From Calditrichia bacterium (GTDB lineage: Bacteria > Calditrichota > Calditrichia > Calditrichales > Calditrichaceae): a stretch of 21,448 nucleotides of DNA. Location: NCBI GenBank assembly GCA_027039465.1, contig JALWEA010000602.1, forward strand, positions 1 through 21,448, in the 5' to 3' direction. The position numbers and the translations under genes were made by a program. This document shows positions 13,055 through 20,739 of this stretch, in pieces; position 1 is the stretch's first letter; the number at the start of each line of letters is the position of its first letter. Under the pieces are notes generated by a model that was given only the letters and a program-made list of their open reading frames with translations, was not told the origin of the DNA and did not search any database.

Positions 13055-15841
13055 TCATTTTTTGAACAAATGATCCAATTTGCTACTAAAAGCTATGCCC
13101 CAGAACATTTCCGGATTTCGCGAGGCATACGTGCCATAGCGCGTGCGATAATAAGCCGGATCATTAAAAATATTATCCACGAAAATTGAAATTTCAGCCC
13201 CTTTGAATAAGGATTTACTAACCACAATGCTGAACAACCATTTATCATTGGGCCGACTGCGATCGACCGTGGTTGAAAGCGCGTCAAACGAGCGGTCGAG
13301 CATCATCCTGGAAGACGTTTCCGCATCAATGGGAATATTTTGACCGTCTTTGTAATAACCCAGGGCGTGATTGTAAGGATGCGATACGAACAAATTCCGA
13401 TCCCACAAAACCTGTTGCGCTTTAAACGTCAGCCAAATTCCCAGGGAGCGCGCGATGTAATCGATATTGTAATTGATCACGGTTTTTTGACGCCAACTTG
13501 AAAAAGGACGATAGTAAGGAATAATTTGCATGTCTTCGGGTACGACCCAGCCGGTGGAAAGCGTATCACCTGCAGTGTAACGATGCACGGCACTTGCGTA
13601 CAAAATAGCATTTTTATTAGCACCGGTTCGGCTGAAGGTATAGGCTCCGTTAATCCAAAAACGCATATTTAATCCGGGAATGCGATGGGTTCGTAACGTA
13701 AATTCGAATCCGCTGTTTTTGACCCAACCGATATTTTGCGACTTTCGATAGCCCGAATAGCCCAAAACCACTTTTTCAACGGGAATTTTTCCCTCGGCAG
13801 AAGGCCAATTGGGCCACTCATAACGATAATAAATTAAAGGCACCGCGCGGGTGCTCGGGACGTTATCGGTTTGCTGATAAAATCCGACTAAACTTACGGC
13901 AACTTTACCGATTTTCTGATCAAAGCCTATTTCATACTTGGTGCTTTGGTAACCCTTTAAATTTTTATTGGTACGATCGTAAACATAAGTGGAAATCAGG
14001 GGAATGACATACGATGTATCGCGTCCGTCCGGCAACGTTTCGTGTTTTATGGTATAGTCATTAACGTCCAAATAATATTTTTCCGGATAGATCATGGACA
14101 AACCGGGCGTTTTGGAAGCCTTGCTAAAGGTCATGCGCAATTGTGTTTTGGGATGCAATTTTAATTTAAGTCCGATTCTCGGGTTAAAAAATGTTCCCTG
14201 TCCGGCTTTAAACACGTCCTTGCCCGAAATCAAATTAGCCGCATCAAACCCGGTCGGATTGTAACTATCAATGCGAAAGCCCAAATCCAGGGTTATGGGA
14301 ACTAAAATTTTGCCCGTGATACGGTCTTCGGCAAAAACGGCCAATTGAGAAATTCCGGGAATATCGCTAAAAGAACGGGGACGCACATGACCTGCGCCGT
14401 TGGGAGGCCGCAAAATATCAAATTGCTTGCCCGGGCCGTTATTCCATTCGCTCTGATATTCGCTACCCACCAAAATACGATGCAAATATTTCCCGGTAAA
14501 AAATCTTCGATTGGCTTTGATCTTTAATCCGTAAGCCCATTCGTCGCCAATGGTGCGCACATCGGAAAAATAAACAGGGTCTGCGAAAATGCCGACCATT
14601 GTGCCCGGGGTGGTTCGCGTGGTGGCGTAACTCAAATCCCGCGTTTCCAACTTTTGTAGCCAACTGTTCCGGTGCTTGTAATCCAAATAGTTGCGCACAT
14701 AAATATGGGTAACACGATTCCAATTAAAATTAAAACGCTGAGAATAAGTAATGTGGTAGTCTCGATTGTAGGCTTTGGTTTTGTACGGATCGGAAGCATC
14801 GTTGTCTTCTTCCAATTTGCGGGCATAGCGTAATTCCTGCGTCAAAAACAATCGCTTATTTAAAAATTGATTGGTGGCTTTGAGATTGCCGGCAAAACGA
14901 TGGAATTCGTCGCCTTTGATGCGAATATCTCTTTCGCTGTAACCGTAATTAAAGTTGTAAACAAAATCGGTTTTCCAGTGGTGAAAACTACCCATCAAAT
15001 TGGCTTCTTTGGTATCGGGATTGTTTTTGATCTTAAACCGGGTAGGGACATTACGCGTGCGCGTATGGGCAATAATTACGCCGGAGGTATTGTCTCCGTA
15101 TTCCACGGAAGTGGCGCCTGACTGAACTTCCACGCTTTGTAAATTATCGGCTACGATCTCACGTAAATCGTATTCGGTACCGGCAGATGACTGGACTTTG
15201 GTACCGTAGTTAACCCCGGCGCCGGTTTGCAAATCGGCATTGTTGGAAAGAGGTACGTCATCCAGAATAATCTTGGTTCCGAAAGCAGATCCCTGATCAC
15301 CCAAGTTGCGTAAATTGATATTTTGCTTACGGCCCAATCCCAAATTTTGAGATTTTTCATTACCCGGAATCATGTCTAACACATCCGCCAAACTGGTGGC
15401 TTGCATGTGTTCGATTTGTCCGCTGGTAATACGATGAATTGTTTCCGGTTCTTCGGGCAACAAGTCCCTATTGGCCGTGACCTGAATACCTCCGATTTCC
15501 AGGAATAAAAACTCTTTCTCATTACCGGGATACATTTCGACATGCAGTTTGGTAATTTTATTCGGAGAGACTTTTACTTCGGGAATGACCAGCGAGTAAA
15601 AACCCTTCTTGGTAAAGGTCAAATAGTATTTACCCGGAGTGATATTATTTAGGAGAAAGGTGCCTTCATCATCGGTAACGGCCGATCGCTTTTTACCTTC
15701 AATGCGTACAATAACGCCTGACAGCTTTTGTTCGGTATCGGTTTTAACAACCGTACCCATTATTTTACCCGTACGCGTTTGGGCGTGTACCAGAGTCGTA
15801 AAAATGAAAATTGTCAGAACAATTAAAGTATTAATTTTCAT
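13055..15841 (-). CDS. TonB-dependent receptor with carboxypeptidase-like N-terminal domain
   Basis: A 928-residue outer-membrane receptor that should import a ligand with energy from TonB. Domains: signal peptide (1-20, ending LVHA|Q); a carboxypeptidase-D regulatory-like domain (about 24-103, GKIMGTVVKTDTEQKLSGV, ITPGKYYLTF); a likely TonB box (EIGGIQVTA, about 115-123); a plug domain (about 135-260, with SLADVLDMIPG, NINLRNLGDQG and SVEVQSGATSVEYGDNTSG); and a 22-strand-type barrel to the end. The layout is that of Bacteroidetes-type receptors, but no SusD-like partner follows; instead there are two DUF4876-like lipoproteins and a barrel protein, so this is not a standard Sus pair. It is the first gene of the operon. 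An AT-rich 20-bp tandem repeat overlaps its candidate promoter. The substrate cannot be read from the sequence. Confidence 0.9.
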   Translation of the reverse strand: MKINTLIVLTIFIFTTLVHAQTRTGKIMGTVVKTDTEQKLSGVIVRIEGKKRSAVTDDEGTFLLNNITPGKYYLTFTKKGFYSLVIPEVKVSPNKITKLHVEMYPGNEKEFLFLEIGGIQVTANRDLLPEEPETIHRITSGQIEHMQATSLADVLDMIPGNEKSQNLGLGRKQNINLRNLGDQGSAFGTKIILDDVPLSNNADLQTGAGVNYGTKVQSSAGTEYDLREIVADNLQSVEVQSGATSVEYGDNTSGVIIAHTRTRNVPTRFKIKNNPDTKEANLMGSFHHWKTDFVYNFNYGYSERDIRIKGDEFHRFAGNLKATNQFLNKRLFLTQELRYARKLEEDNDASDPYKTKAYNRDYHITYSQRFNFNWNRVTHIYVRNYLDYKHRNSWLQKLETRDLSYATTRTTPGTMVGIFADPVYFSDVRTIGDEWAYGLKIKANRRFFTGKYLHRILVGSEYQSEWNNGPGKQFDILRPPNGAGHVRPRSFSDIPGISQLAVFAEDRITGKILVPITLDLGFRIDSYNPTGFDAANLISGKDVFKAGQGTFFNPRIGLKLKLHPKTQLRMTFSKASKTPGLSMIYPEKYYLDVNDYTIKHETLPDGRDTSYVIPLISTYVYDRTNKNLKGYQSTKYEIGFDQKIGKVAVSLVGFYQQTDNVPSTRAVPLIYYRYEWPNWPSAEGKIPVEKVVLGYSGYRKSQNIGWVKNSGFEFTLRTHRIPGLNMRFWINGAYTFSRTGANKNAILYASAVHRYTAGDTLSTGWVVPEDMQIIPYYRPFSSWRQKTVINYNIDYIARSLGIWLTFKAQQVLWDRNLFVSHPYNHALGYYKDGQNIPIDAETSSRMMLDRSFDALSTTVDRSRPNDKWLFSIVVSKSLFKGAEISIFVDNIFNDPAYYRTRYGTYASRNPEMFWGIAFSSKLDHLFKK

Positions 15842-15858
15842 TTCATCTTCTTGTATGA

Positions 15859-15898
15859 ATATTAAAATATGTTTAAAAATATTAAAATATTTTTAAAT
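15859..15898. repeat. 20-bp AT-rich tandem repeat upstream of the TonB-receptor operon
   Basis: Two adjacent 20-nt units differ at two positions. Each begins with ATATT-AA-AATAT, a 5-bp inverted repeat with a 2-nt spacer. The period of 20 bp is about two helical turns, so proteins bound at both would face the same side. The repeat overlaps the candidate -10 box and transcription start of the receptor gene. Confidence 0.55.
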
Positions 15899-15909
15899 TA
15901 GCAAACCAA
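15881..15909 (-). promoter_or_regulatory. Candidate promoter of the TonB-receptor operon
   Basis: On the minus strand, TTGGTT (15909-15904) and TTTAAT (15886-15881) are 17 nt apart, about 40 nt before the start codon at 15841. The whole stretch 15842-16107 has no convincing gene and is very AT-rich, so other promoters are possible. Confidence 0.3.
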
Positions 15910-16107
15910 CGGACAAAGTTTTTAAGGCAAATGAACAAATTAAAAAGAAAAAGTTAAAATCCAATTCCAAAAATAAATTATTTCCCGATAAAAAAATTTT
16001 TGTTCATTTTTTGTATTGAATTTCTAAATACTTTTTTTAGATTTGAGCTGATCCCATACCATTAGTTTAACATTTTATTTTTTAATTTACTGCTCATTTT
16101 GTCAAAT

Positions 16108-19100
16108 TCACCTTAGTAAAATCATTTTTCGATACGCCGTTTTCTTTGAACTTGAAACCCGACAGAAATAAACTCCGCTGGCAACCGGTCGTCCCAAATC
16201 GTCTTTACCGTTCCAACGTATTTTGTGCAATGTGTTTCCGGCGAGAATTTTATTGTTCAACAAATGGCGTACCACTTGCCCCAATGAATTGTAAATAATA
16301 AGTGAAACCGGCCCTGTTTTACCCAAAGTAAAGGCAATGGTGGTCTGCGGATTAAAGGGATTGGGATAATTACCCAAAAGTCGGAAACCATAAACCGGAT
16401 TACTTCCCGATGCAACAACCGTTGGTTTCCCCTTTCCGATAAAAACATCGTCAATGGCCCAACCCCAGCCGTGGGTTGCTTCATCCGCATGCAAGCGAAA
16501 GCGCAGATAGATTTTGGTACCCACAGGGAATATTTTAGAAAGAGTCGTATCATGAGTCATAAAAGAATTCGGATCCGGTTCGCGCTTTTCTTTAAATGCG
16601 GACAGCCATTCGTCATTCAGGCGACAATCATACGGAGTAATAAGAATTTGCCAATGTTCGCCGTCATCACTTCCTTCCACGGTTACGTAATCCCACATTT
16701 GCGGGTAAGGATAATAATAGCCGTCATCACCCGGTTCCACTACGGCAATGTCACGATAATTTAAGTACATGCTGTCGGCAATAGCAAGCGGTCCTTTTAA
16801 GCGTGCAATATATTCCATACCGTCATGGTACGGATGATCCGTATCCAATGTCGGCGAGGCAAAGCCGGAATCGGTTGCGACGGTAAAGTCACCTTCAAAC
16901 GGCGAAGTTCCGTCATTAAAATCCGCAAACACACTATCTCTTTGCGCATAGACCTGCAATGTCTTGGTTTCGGAAACATAAGCTTTGCCGTCTTTAAATC
17001 CGTCCACATGAATGTGCAATTCGGATGGTCGGTTTACCTTACAAACATAGTTTGTATCATGTAAAGCCGGTAAACCATAAAAGGTTGCCAAAGCTTGTTT
17101 GTCATTAAAAATTTTTAGCGAATCATACGCACCTTGCGTAAAAAAGCTGATTTTCAATGAATCGGTATTCGGATTTGGTAACGGTAAATCCGCCAAAATG
17201 GGCTCCTTAATCGGCAGATTGTAGGTAATCAGGGTATCATTATCGACCGTCCAAACGCCCCGTCCGTGTGTTGCGGCAACGATTTGTTTACCCACAATTT
17301 TTAAACGGCGTACGGAAACTGCCGGTAAATTTTGATCGGAATACTTCCAACTTTGGCCGTTATTGTGCGAAATAAAAACGCCCAAATCCGTGCCGATCCA
17401 AATCTGGTTGGAATCGTAAGGCATGTAAACCGCACAATGTACCGGAATCTCCGGTAAGTTATTGGTAATGTCTTGCCAGCTTTGTCCGAAATCGGTGGTG
17501 CGAAATATTTTGCCGTAGCCGTAAATGCCAAACATAGCCACAGCCGTCGCGCTATCGAATGGCGAGGTGGCAATTCCTGTAAGATATGCGTTTAAGTTCG
17601 GATCCGGATTAACGGCATGTTGAAAATGCCGCCCGCCATCCAAGGAGACATTAATGTGCTTCGAAGATGATGCCACCCAAACAACGTTGGAATCTTTTTC
17701 CGAAATTGCGATTCGAATCCAGCGATAGCCCCCCAAATCCACATCAAAAGGTTGCCAATGCTGACCGCTATCCCAGGTAATGTAAATTTTATTAGTATCG
17801 GAGGCCGTAATCAATTTCTTTGAATTGTGAGGATCCATGGCCAAAGGCGTATGGAAGATACTGCTTTTAGGAACACCACTGAGAGCGCCGAAATAATCGC
17901 CTCCGGAAATCGATTTGTAGATGCGTGAGTCATACAAAGTGCCAAAAACCACATCGGGATTGTCTTTATCCCAGGCACAATCGAAACCGTCTCCGCTTAT
18001 TTTATTTTCCCATTGAGATGTTTTGCTTGGATTCACCGGGGAAAACAATGTGCCGTTATCCTGTGCGCCCCCGATGTATTGATCTGCGGTCGGGTTACGA
18101 TCGGCATCGTAAAATTGGGTTACGTTATAGCCCGTATTGCGATCTTGCCAGGTATTGCCGCCGTCCGGTGAATAGAAAACGCCGCCATCGTTTGTCGCCA
18201 CCAACTCAAAGGTACTATCGGCGTGCGGGATAGCGGTAAAGCAATGTTGATCGGCGTGCACATAAGGATGGGCATTGGAACTGTACCAGGAAGTCAATCT
18301 GTAATAAACAGCCGTGTCATTTCGGGTATCCACTTTGTAAATATCAATGCCGCCGACAAAGACAATTTCCGGATTAAAAGGATGCACTAATATTGTGTTG
18401 TCATACCAGCCTTGCGAATTAAGCCAATTGACCGAATCGCCCAAATCAATCCATCGGTTACCGCCGTCTCTCGATTTAAAAAGCCCCAAAACGCCATAAG
18501 TGGTATCGGCAACGGCTGCGTAAACAAAATTGGTATCGCTTGGGGAAAAGGCTATTTCAATGCGGGTTGGCTTGATGATCTCTTCGCTTACCGATTGCCA
18601 GGAATCCCCCATATCGGTTGAACGATAAATACCCGATTTCCAGGGAGCAATTAACAGAGCATTAAAATTTTTCGGATTGCAAACAATTTGTTGAATATTT
18701 TTGCCGTTATCAAACACTTTTTCCCAATTTTGTCCGCTGTCCAACGAACGGAACACACCGCTTTTGGTAGCGACCAAAAGCGTATCCGGATGCGCAGGAT
18801 GAACCACAATGCGATTGATGTAGCGGAAATCATAATTGTCTGCCGTAGAAGCTAATTGGATCCATGACTGCCCCCCGTCGGTAGTTTTAAAAATTCCGTC
18901 TCCGACAATTGCATCGTAATTGTAAAATCCTTCCCCGGTGCCGGCGTAAAGGATATTCGGTTGGGAATCACAAATAGCCAAAGCACAAACGGATAAAGCA
19001 GGTAAATTATCGGTTTGACACATCCAGCTTTGTCCGCCATCCTGAGTGTACCAGACGCCTCCGCCAACGGACCCCACCCACCAGGTGTGCGGTTCGTACG

Positions 19101-19449
19101 GATGGATTACAACGGCTCGCGTCCGTCCCCCGATACCGGAAGGCCCCCGTTCTACCCAGGTTAATTGATTGTTAAGCTTAAACAGATGGTAGATTTGACG
19201 TATCTGCCGAAAAGCCTTAAAGCGCCAATTGAGCGGATATGAAAAAGAACCTCCGATGGGAGAACGCAAATAAAATTCTTCCAAGGCCGCTTGATCGGGT
19301 TGATCCGGACGTGCGGGGCTCTCCTCTTCTGTGGTTTGTTCTTCGGTTAATCCGGAGTTGTAAATTGGTTTTGATTGTTTTGTTGACAATAATAACAAGA
19401 GTGAAAAAGCAAAAAAGACAACAAACAGGTAAATAAATATTTTTTTCAT
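16108..19449 (-). CDS. Large secreted sortilin/BNR-type beta-propeller protein with type IX sorting domain
   Basis: A 1113-residue exported protein. After a signal peptide (about 1-24) and an acidic, proline-containing linker (about 32-58), a sortilin/BNR-type propeller spans about 96-742, opening WVERGPSGIGGRTRA and repeating motifs such as YTQDGGQSW and KTTDGGQSW. Residues about 746-835 look like an Ig-like linker. A MAM/jelly-roll-like domain follows (about 838-1008, with FADFNDG and GWGWAIDDVFIG, the latter typical of such domains in secreted peptidases). The C-terminal sorting domain is about 1020-1113 (NYPNPFNPQTTIAF, ASGVYFCRV, ending KMILLR). The protein is probably on the cell surface or released. 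No catalytic residues were identified; 'glycosyl hydrolase' labels often given to such propellers would be unsupported. It is probably transcribed alone. I see no clear terminator after it. Confidence 0.85.
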   Translation of the reverse strand: MKKIFIYLFVVFFAFSLLLLLSTKQSKPIYNSGLTEEQTTEEESPARPDQPDQAALEEFYLRSPIGGSFSYPLNWRFKAFRQIRQIYHLFKLNNQLTWVERGPSGIGGRTRAVVIHPYEPHTWWVGSVGGGVWYTQDGGQSWMCQTDNLPALSVCALAICDSQPNILYAGTGEGFYNYDAIVGDGIFKTTDGGQSWIQLASTADNYDFRYINRIVVHPAHPDTLLVATKSGVFRSLDSGQNWEKVFDNGKNIQQIVCNPKNFNALLIAPWKSGIYRSTDMGDSWQSVSEEIIKPTRIEIAFSPSDTNFVYAAVADTTYGVLGLFKSRDGGNRWIDLGDSVNWLNSQGWYDNTILVHPFNPEIVFVGGIDIYKVDTRNDTAVYYRLTSWYSSNAHPYVHADQHCFTAIPHADSTFELVATNDGGVFYSPDGGNTWQDRNTGYNVTQFYDADRNPTADQYIGGAQDNGTLFSPVNPSKTSQWENKISGDGFDCAWDKDNPDVVFGTLYDSRIYKSISGGDYFGALSGVPKSSIFHTPLAMDPHNSKKLITASDTNKIYITWDSGQHWQPFDVDLGGYRWIRIAISEKDSNVVWVASSSKHINVSLDGGRHFQHAVNPDPNLNAYLTGIATSPFDSATAVAMFGIYGYGKIFRTTDFGQSWQDITNNLPEIPVHCAVYMPYDSNQIWIGTDLGVFISHNNGQSWKYSDQNLPAVSVRRLKIVGKQIVAATHGRGVWTVDNDTLITYNLPIKEPILADLPLPNPNTDSLKISFFTQGAYDSLKIFNDKQALATFYGLPALHDTNYVCKVNRPSELHIHVDGFKDGKAYVSETKTLQVYAQRDSVFADFNDGTSPFEGDFTVATDSGFASPTLDTDHPYHDGMEYIARLKGPLAIADSMYLNYRDIAVVEPGDDGYYYPYPQMWDYVTVEGSDDGEHWQILITPYDCRLNDEWLSAFKEKREPDPNSFMTHDTTLSKIFPVGTKIYLRFRLHADEATHGWGWAIDDVFIGKGKPTVVASGSNPVYGFRLLGNYPNPFNPQTTIAFTLGKTGPVSLIIYNSLGQVVRHLLNNKILAGNTLHKIRWNGKDDLGRPVASGVYFCRVSSSKKTAYRKMILLR

Positions 19450-19491
19450 AAAACAAACCTTGTCAAATGATAATACACTTAAAATTTATTG

Positions 19492-19521
19492 AATATATTG
19501 CATGAAAATAAAATGTTTCAA
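19492..19521 (-). promoter_or_regulatory. Candidate promoter of the large propeller gene
   Basis: On the minus strand, TTGAAA (19521-19516) and TATATT (19497-19492) are 18 nt apart, about 43 nt before the start codon at 19449. Candidate only. Confidence 0.35.
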
Positions 19522-19580
19522 AATTAAAAGCAATGATCGGACAAAATTTTTATTTTGGGGAAACATGAGAAAGGTAGGGT

Positions 19581-19632
19581 AAAAAAAATGCAGAAAAAGC
19601 CACCTTGCTTAGGGGTGATAATTTTTCTGCAT
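19581..19632 (-). terminator. Intrinsic terminator downstream of the HPt gene
   Basis: Arms ATGCAGAAAAA (19588-19598) and TTTTTCTGCAT (19622-19632) pair perfectly, with an inner CACC/GGTG helix (19601-19604 with 19614-19617). On the minus strand a run of seven T follows. It lies about 90 nt after the HPt stop, beyond two other hairpins. Confidence 0.78.
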
Positions 19633-19650
19633 TGAGGTTTTCAAATTCAG

Positions 19651-19678
19651 CATCTGACTGATTGCTATCAGTCAGATG
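19651..19678. repeat. Hairpin B of an inverted hairpin pair
   Basis: Perfect 12-bp arms (CATCTGACTGAT and its complement) around the loop TGCT. The central 18 nt (19656-19673) are the exact reverse complement of the centre of the hairpin at 19687-19716. No T-run follows on either strand. Confidence 0.8.
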
Positions 19679-19686
19679 ACCATCGG

Positions 19687-19716
19687 TTTTGGGACTGATA
19701 GCAATCAGTCCCAAAA
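19687..19716. repeat. Hairpin C of an inverted hairpin pair
   Basis: Perfect 13-bp arms (TTTTGGGACTGAT and its complement) around the loop AGCA. It sits 6 nt beyond the HPt stop codon. Its central 18 nt (19693-19710) are the reverse complement of the centre of hairpin B. It may protect the mRNA end or be a REP/BIME-like palindromic repeat. Confidence 0.8.
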
Positions 19717-19722
19717 ATCAAA

Positions 19723-20058
19723 CTAAACGGTCTTAATGCGTTCTTTCAATTCATTGTTAAGTTGCTCCGCAATCGCCAGCGCTTCCATGGCGCCGTCCAA
19801 ATTATGCTCTTTGCCCATCATTTCCAATTTCAAAAAAATATCCATGGCTTTATCTGCCCCTAAATTAGCCGCAGCGCCTTTCATTCCATGGGCCATCGAA
19901 CGAACTTCATCATAATTCTTTTCTTCAATCGCCTTCTTTAAATCCGGCAGGGTTTGATCGATTTGTTGCACCAGCTCCTCCAACAACTCGATTAAAAACT
20001 CCTTGTCCCCTCCCAGACGCTCCAAGGCCGTTTCAAGATCAAGTAATTGTTTTTCCAT
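19723..20058 (-). CDS. Orphan histidine phosphotransfer (HPt) protein
   Basis: A 111-residue, all-helical, acidic protein: a single HPt domain of the kind that shuttles phosphate between response-regulator receiver domains in multistep phosphorelays. The phosphorylated residue should be H57 in AHGMKGAAANLGA, which matches the AHxLKG...NLGA signature of BarA/ArcB-type HPt domains. The length equals one domain, so it acts as a separate relay protein in the cytoplasm. The start at 20058 is chosen because AAAGGAAGG stands just before it; an in-frame ATG at 20094 would add 12 residues and lacks a site. No kinase or response regulator is encoded nearby, so its partners are unknown. It is separated from the OsmC-family gene by that gene's terminator and so has its own promoter. 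Confidence 0.85.
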   Translation of the reverse strand: MEKQLLDLETALERLGGDKEFLIELLEELVQQIDQTLPDLKKAIEEKNYDEVRSMAHGMKGAAANLGADKAMDIFLKLEMMGKEHNLDGAMEALAIAEQLNNELKERIKTV

Positions 20059-20060
20059 TT

Positions 20061-20070
20061 CCTTCCTTTC
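20061..20070 (-). promoter_or_regulatory. Shine-Dalgarno site fixing the HPt start at 20058
   Basis: The purine run GAAAGGAAGG ends 2 nt before the ATG, with AAAGG at a workable distance of about 6 nt. The upstream ATG at 20094 has no comparable site. Confidence 0.6.
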
Positions 20071-20126
20071 TTCCGCTATTAAATTCATTTCCATTGTATT
20101 TTCGGATAAAAATGGAAATATTTAAT

Positions 20127-20163
20127 AAAAAAAGGCAAATGATTTCAAATCATTTGCCTTTTT
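20127..20163. terminator. Bidirectional terminator between the OsmC-family and HPt genes
   Basis: A long perfect inverted repeat (arms include GGCAAATGATT and AATCATTTGCC) is flanked by an A-run on the left and a T-run on the right. It begins 23 nt after the OsmC-family stop on the minus strand. Confidence 0.88.
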
Positions 20164-20186
20164 AGTAAATAGGTAAAAAATCCGTT

Positions 20187-20615
20187 TTATTCAGGTGGAT
20201 TTATTTCGTAGGTATGGGTAATATTTGTGGATTTCTTCAACATCGCGGTTACCCCGCAATATATTTCCTGCGACAGATTAATCGCTTTTTCCAAATTCTC
20301 TTTCTTTACGTCACCCCAAATTTTATAAGTTAATCGGATATTCGTATAAACTTTCGGATGTTGATCGGTTTGGTCGGCATCCACATGAACTTCAAAGCGA
20401 TGAAATTTTTGGCGCATCTTGGTTAAAATAGATGCCACATCGCTGCCCGTGCAACCGGCTAATGAAATCAGCAATAACTCCTTGGGACGAATCGCTCCGT
20501 TCTCTCCCCCGAACTGAGGCGGGCCGTCAATGGGTACCCAATGACCCGAATCGGTAATACAATTAAAAGTTACTCCCTTAATGTGGACGACTTTTCCACT
20601 AACTTTAGTTGGCAT
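20187..20615 (-). CDS. OsmC/Ohr-family protein
   Basis: A 142-residue soluble cytoplasmic protein of the OsmC family, whose characterised members reduce organic or inorganic hydroperoxides with a pair of cysteines. Both expected cysteines are visible: C55 in LAGCTGSDVASIL and C120 in IYCGVTAML. The RPKELLL segment before the first Cys is typical of the YhfA/OsmC branch and less like Ohr proper. The C-terminus ends NITHTYEINPPE. The start is supported by AAGGGAAG shortly upstream. Peroxidase activity is inferred from the family; some OsmC-like proteins have other or unknown roles. The gene is flanked by a strong terminator downstream and by 124 nt of AT-rich DNA with near-repeats upstream. Confidence 0.88.
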   Translation of the reverse strand: MPTKVSGKVVHIKGVTFNCITDSGHWVPIDGPPQFGGENGAIRPKELLLISLAGCTGSDVASILTKMRQKFHRFEVHVDADQTDQHPKVYTNIRLTYKIWGDVKKENLEKAINLSQEIYCGVTAMLKKSTNITHTYEINPPE

Positions 20616-20645
20616 TACTTCCCTTTCTACATTTAATGATCGTTT

Positions 20646-20693
20646 GATTCCTTAAAACGATATTTCGATTGTTATTATTCTTTTAAGAACGAT
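20646..20693. repeat. Near-repeat pair upstream of the OsmC-family gene
   Basis: ATTCCTTAAAACGAT (20647-20661) and ATTCTTTTAAGAACGAT (20677-20693) are similar and about 30 bp apart; the second contains TTCTT-TT-AAGAA. They could be paired operator sites. The stretch 20616-20739 holds no gene. Confidence 0.3.
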
Positions 20694-20739
20694 TTAAATT
20701 TTTTTGATGAAAATAAGCATAAAAAGAGACAGCTATTTT

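Noticed and set aside
13055..15841. SusC-type glycan receptor
   Set aside because: No SusD-like gene follows and no glycoside hydrolase or carbohydrate regulator is present; the partners are DUF4876-like lipoproteins.
16108..19449. Glycosyl hydrolase or sialidase function for the BNR propeller
   Set aside because: BNR/Asp-box-like turns alone do not show enzymatic activity, and no catalytic residue set was identified.
19651..19716. CRISPR-like array
   Set aside because: There are only two units, in opposite orientation, with an 8-nt gap; no regular spacers and no cas genes.
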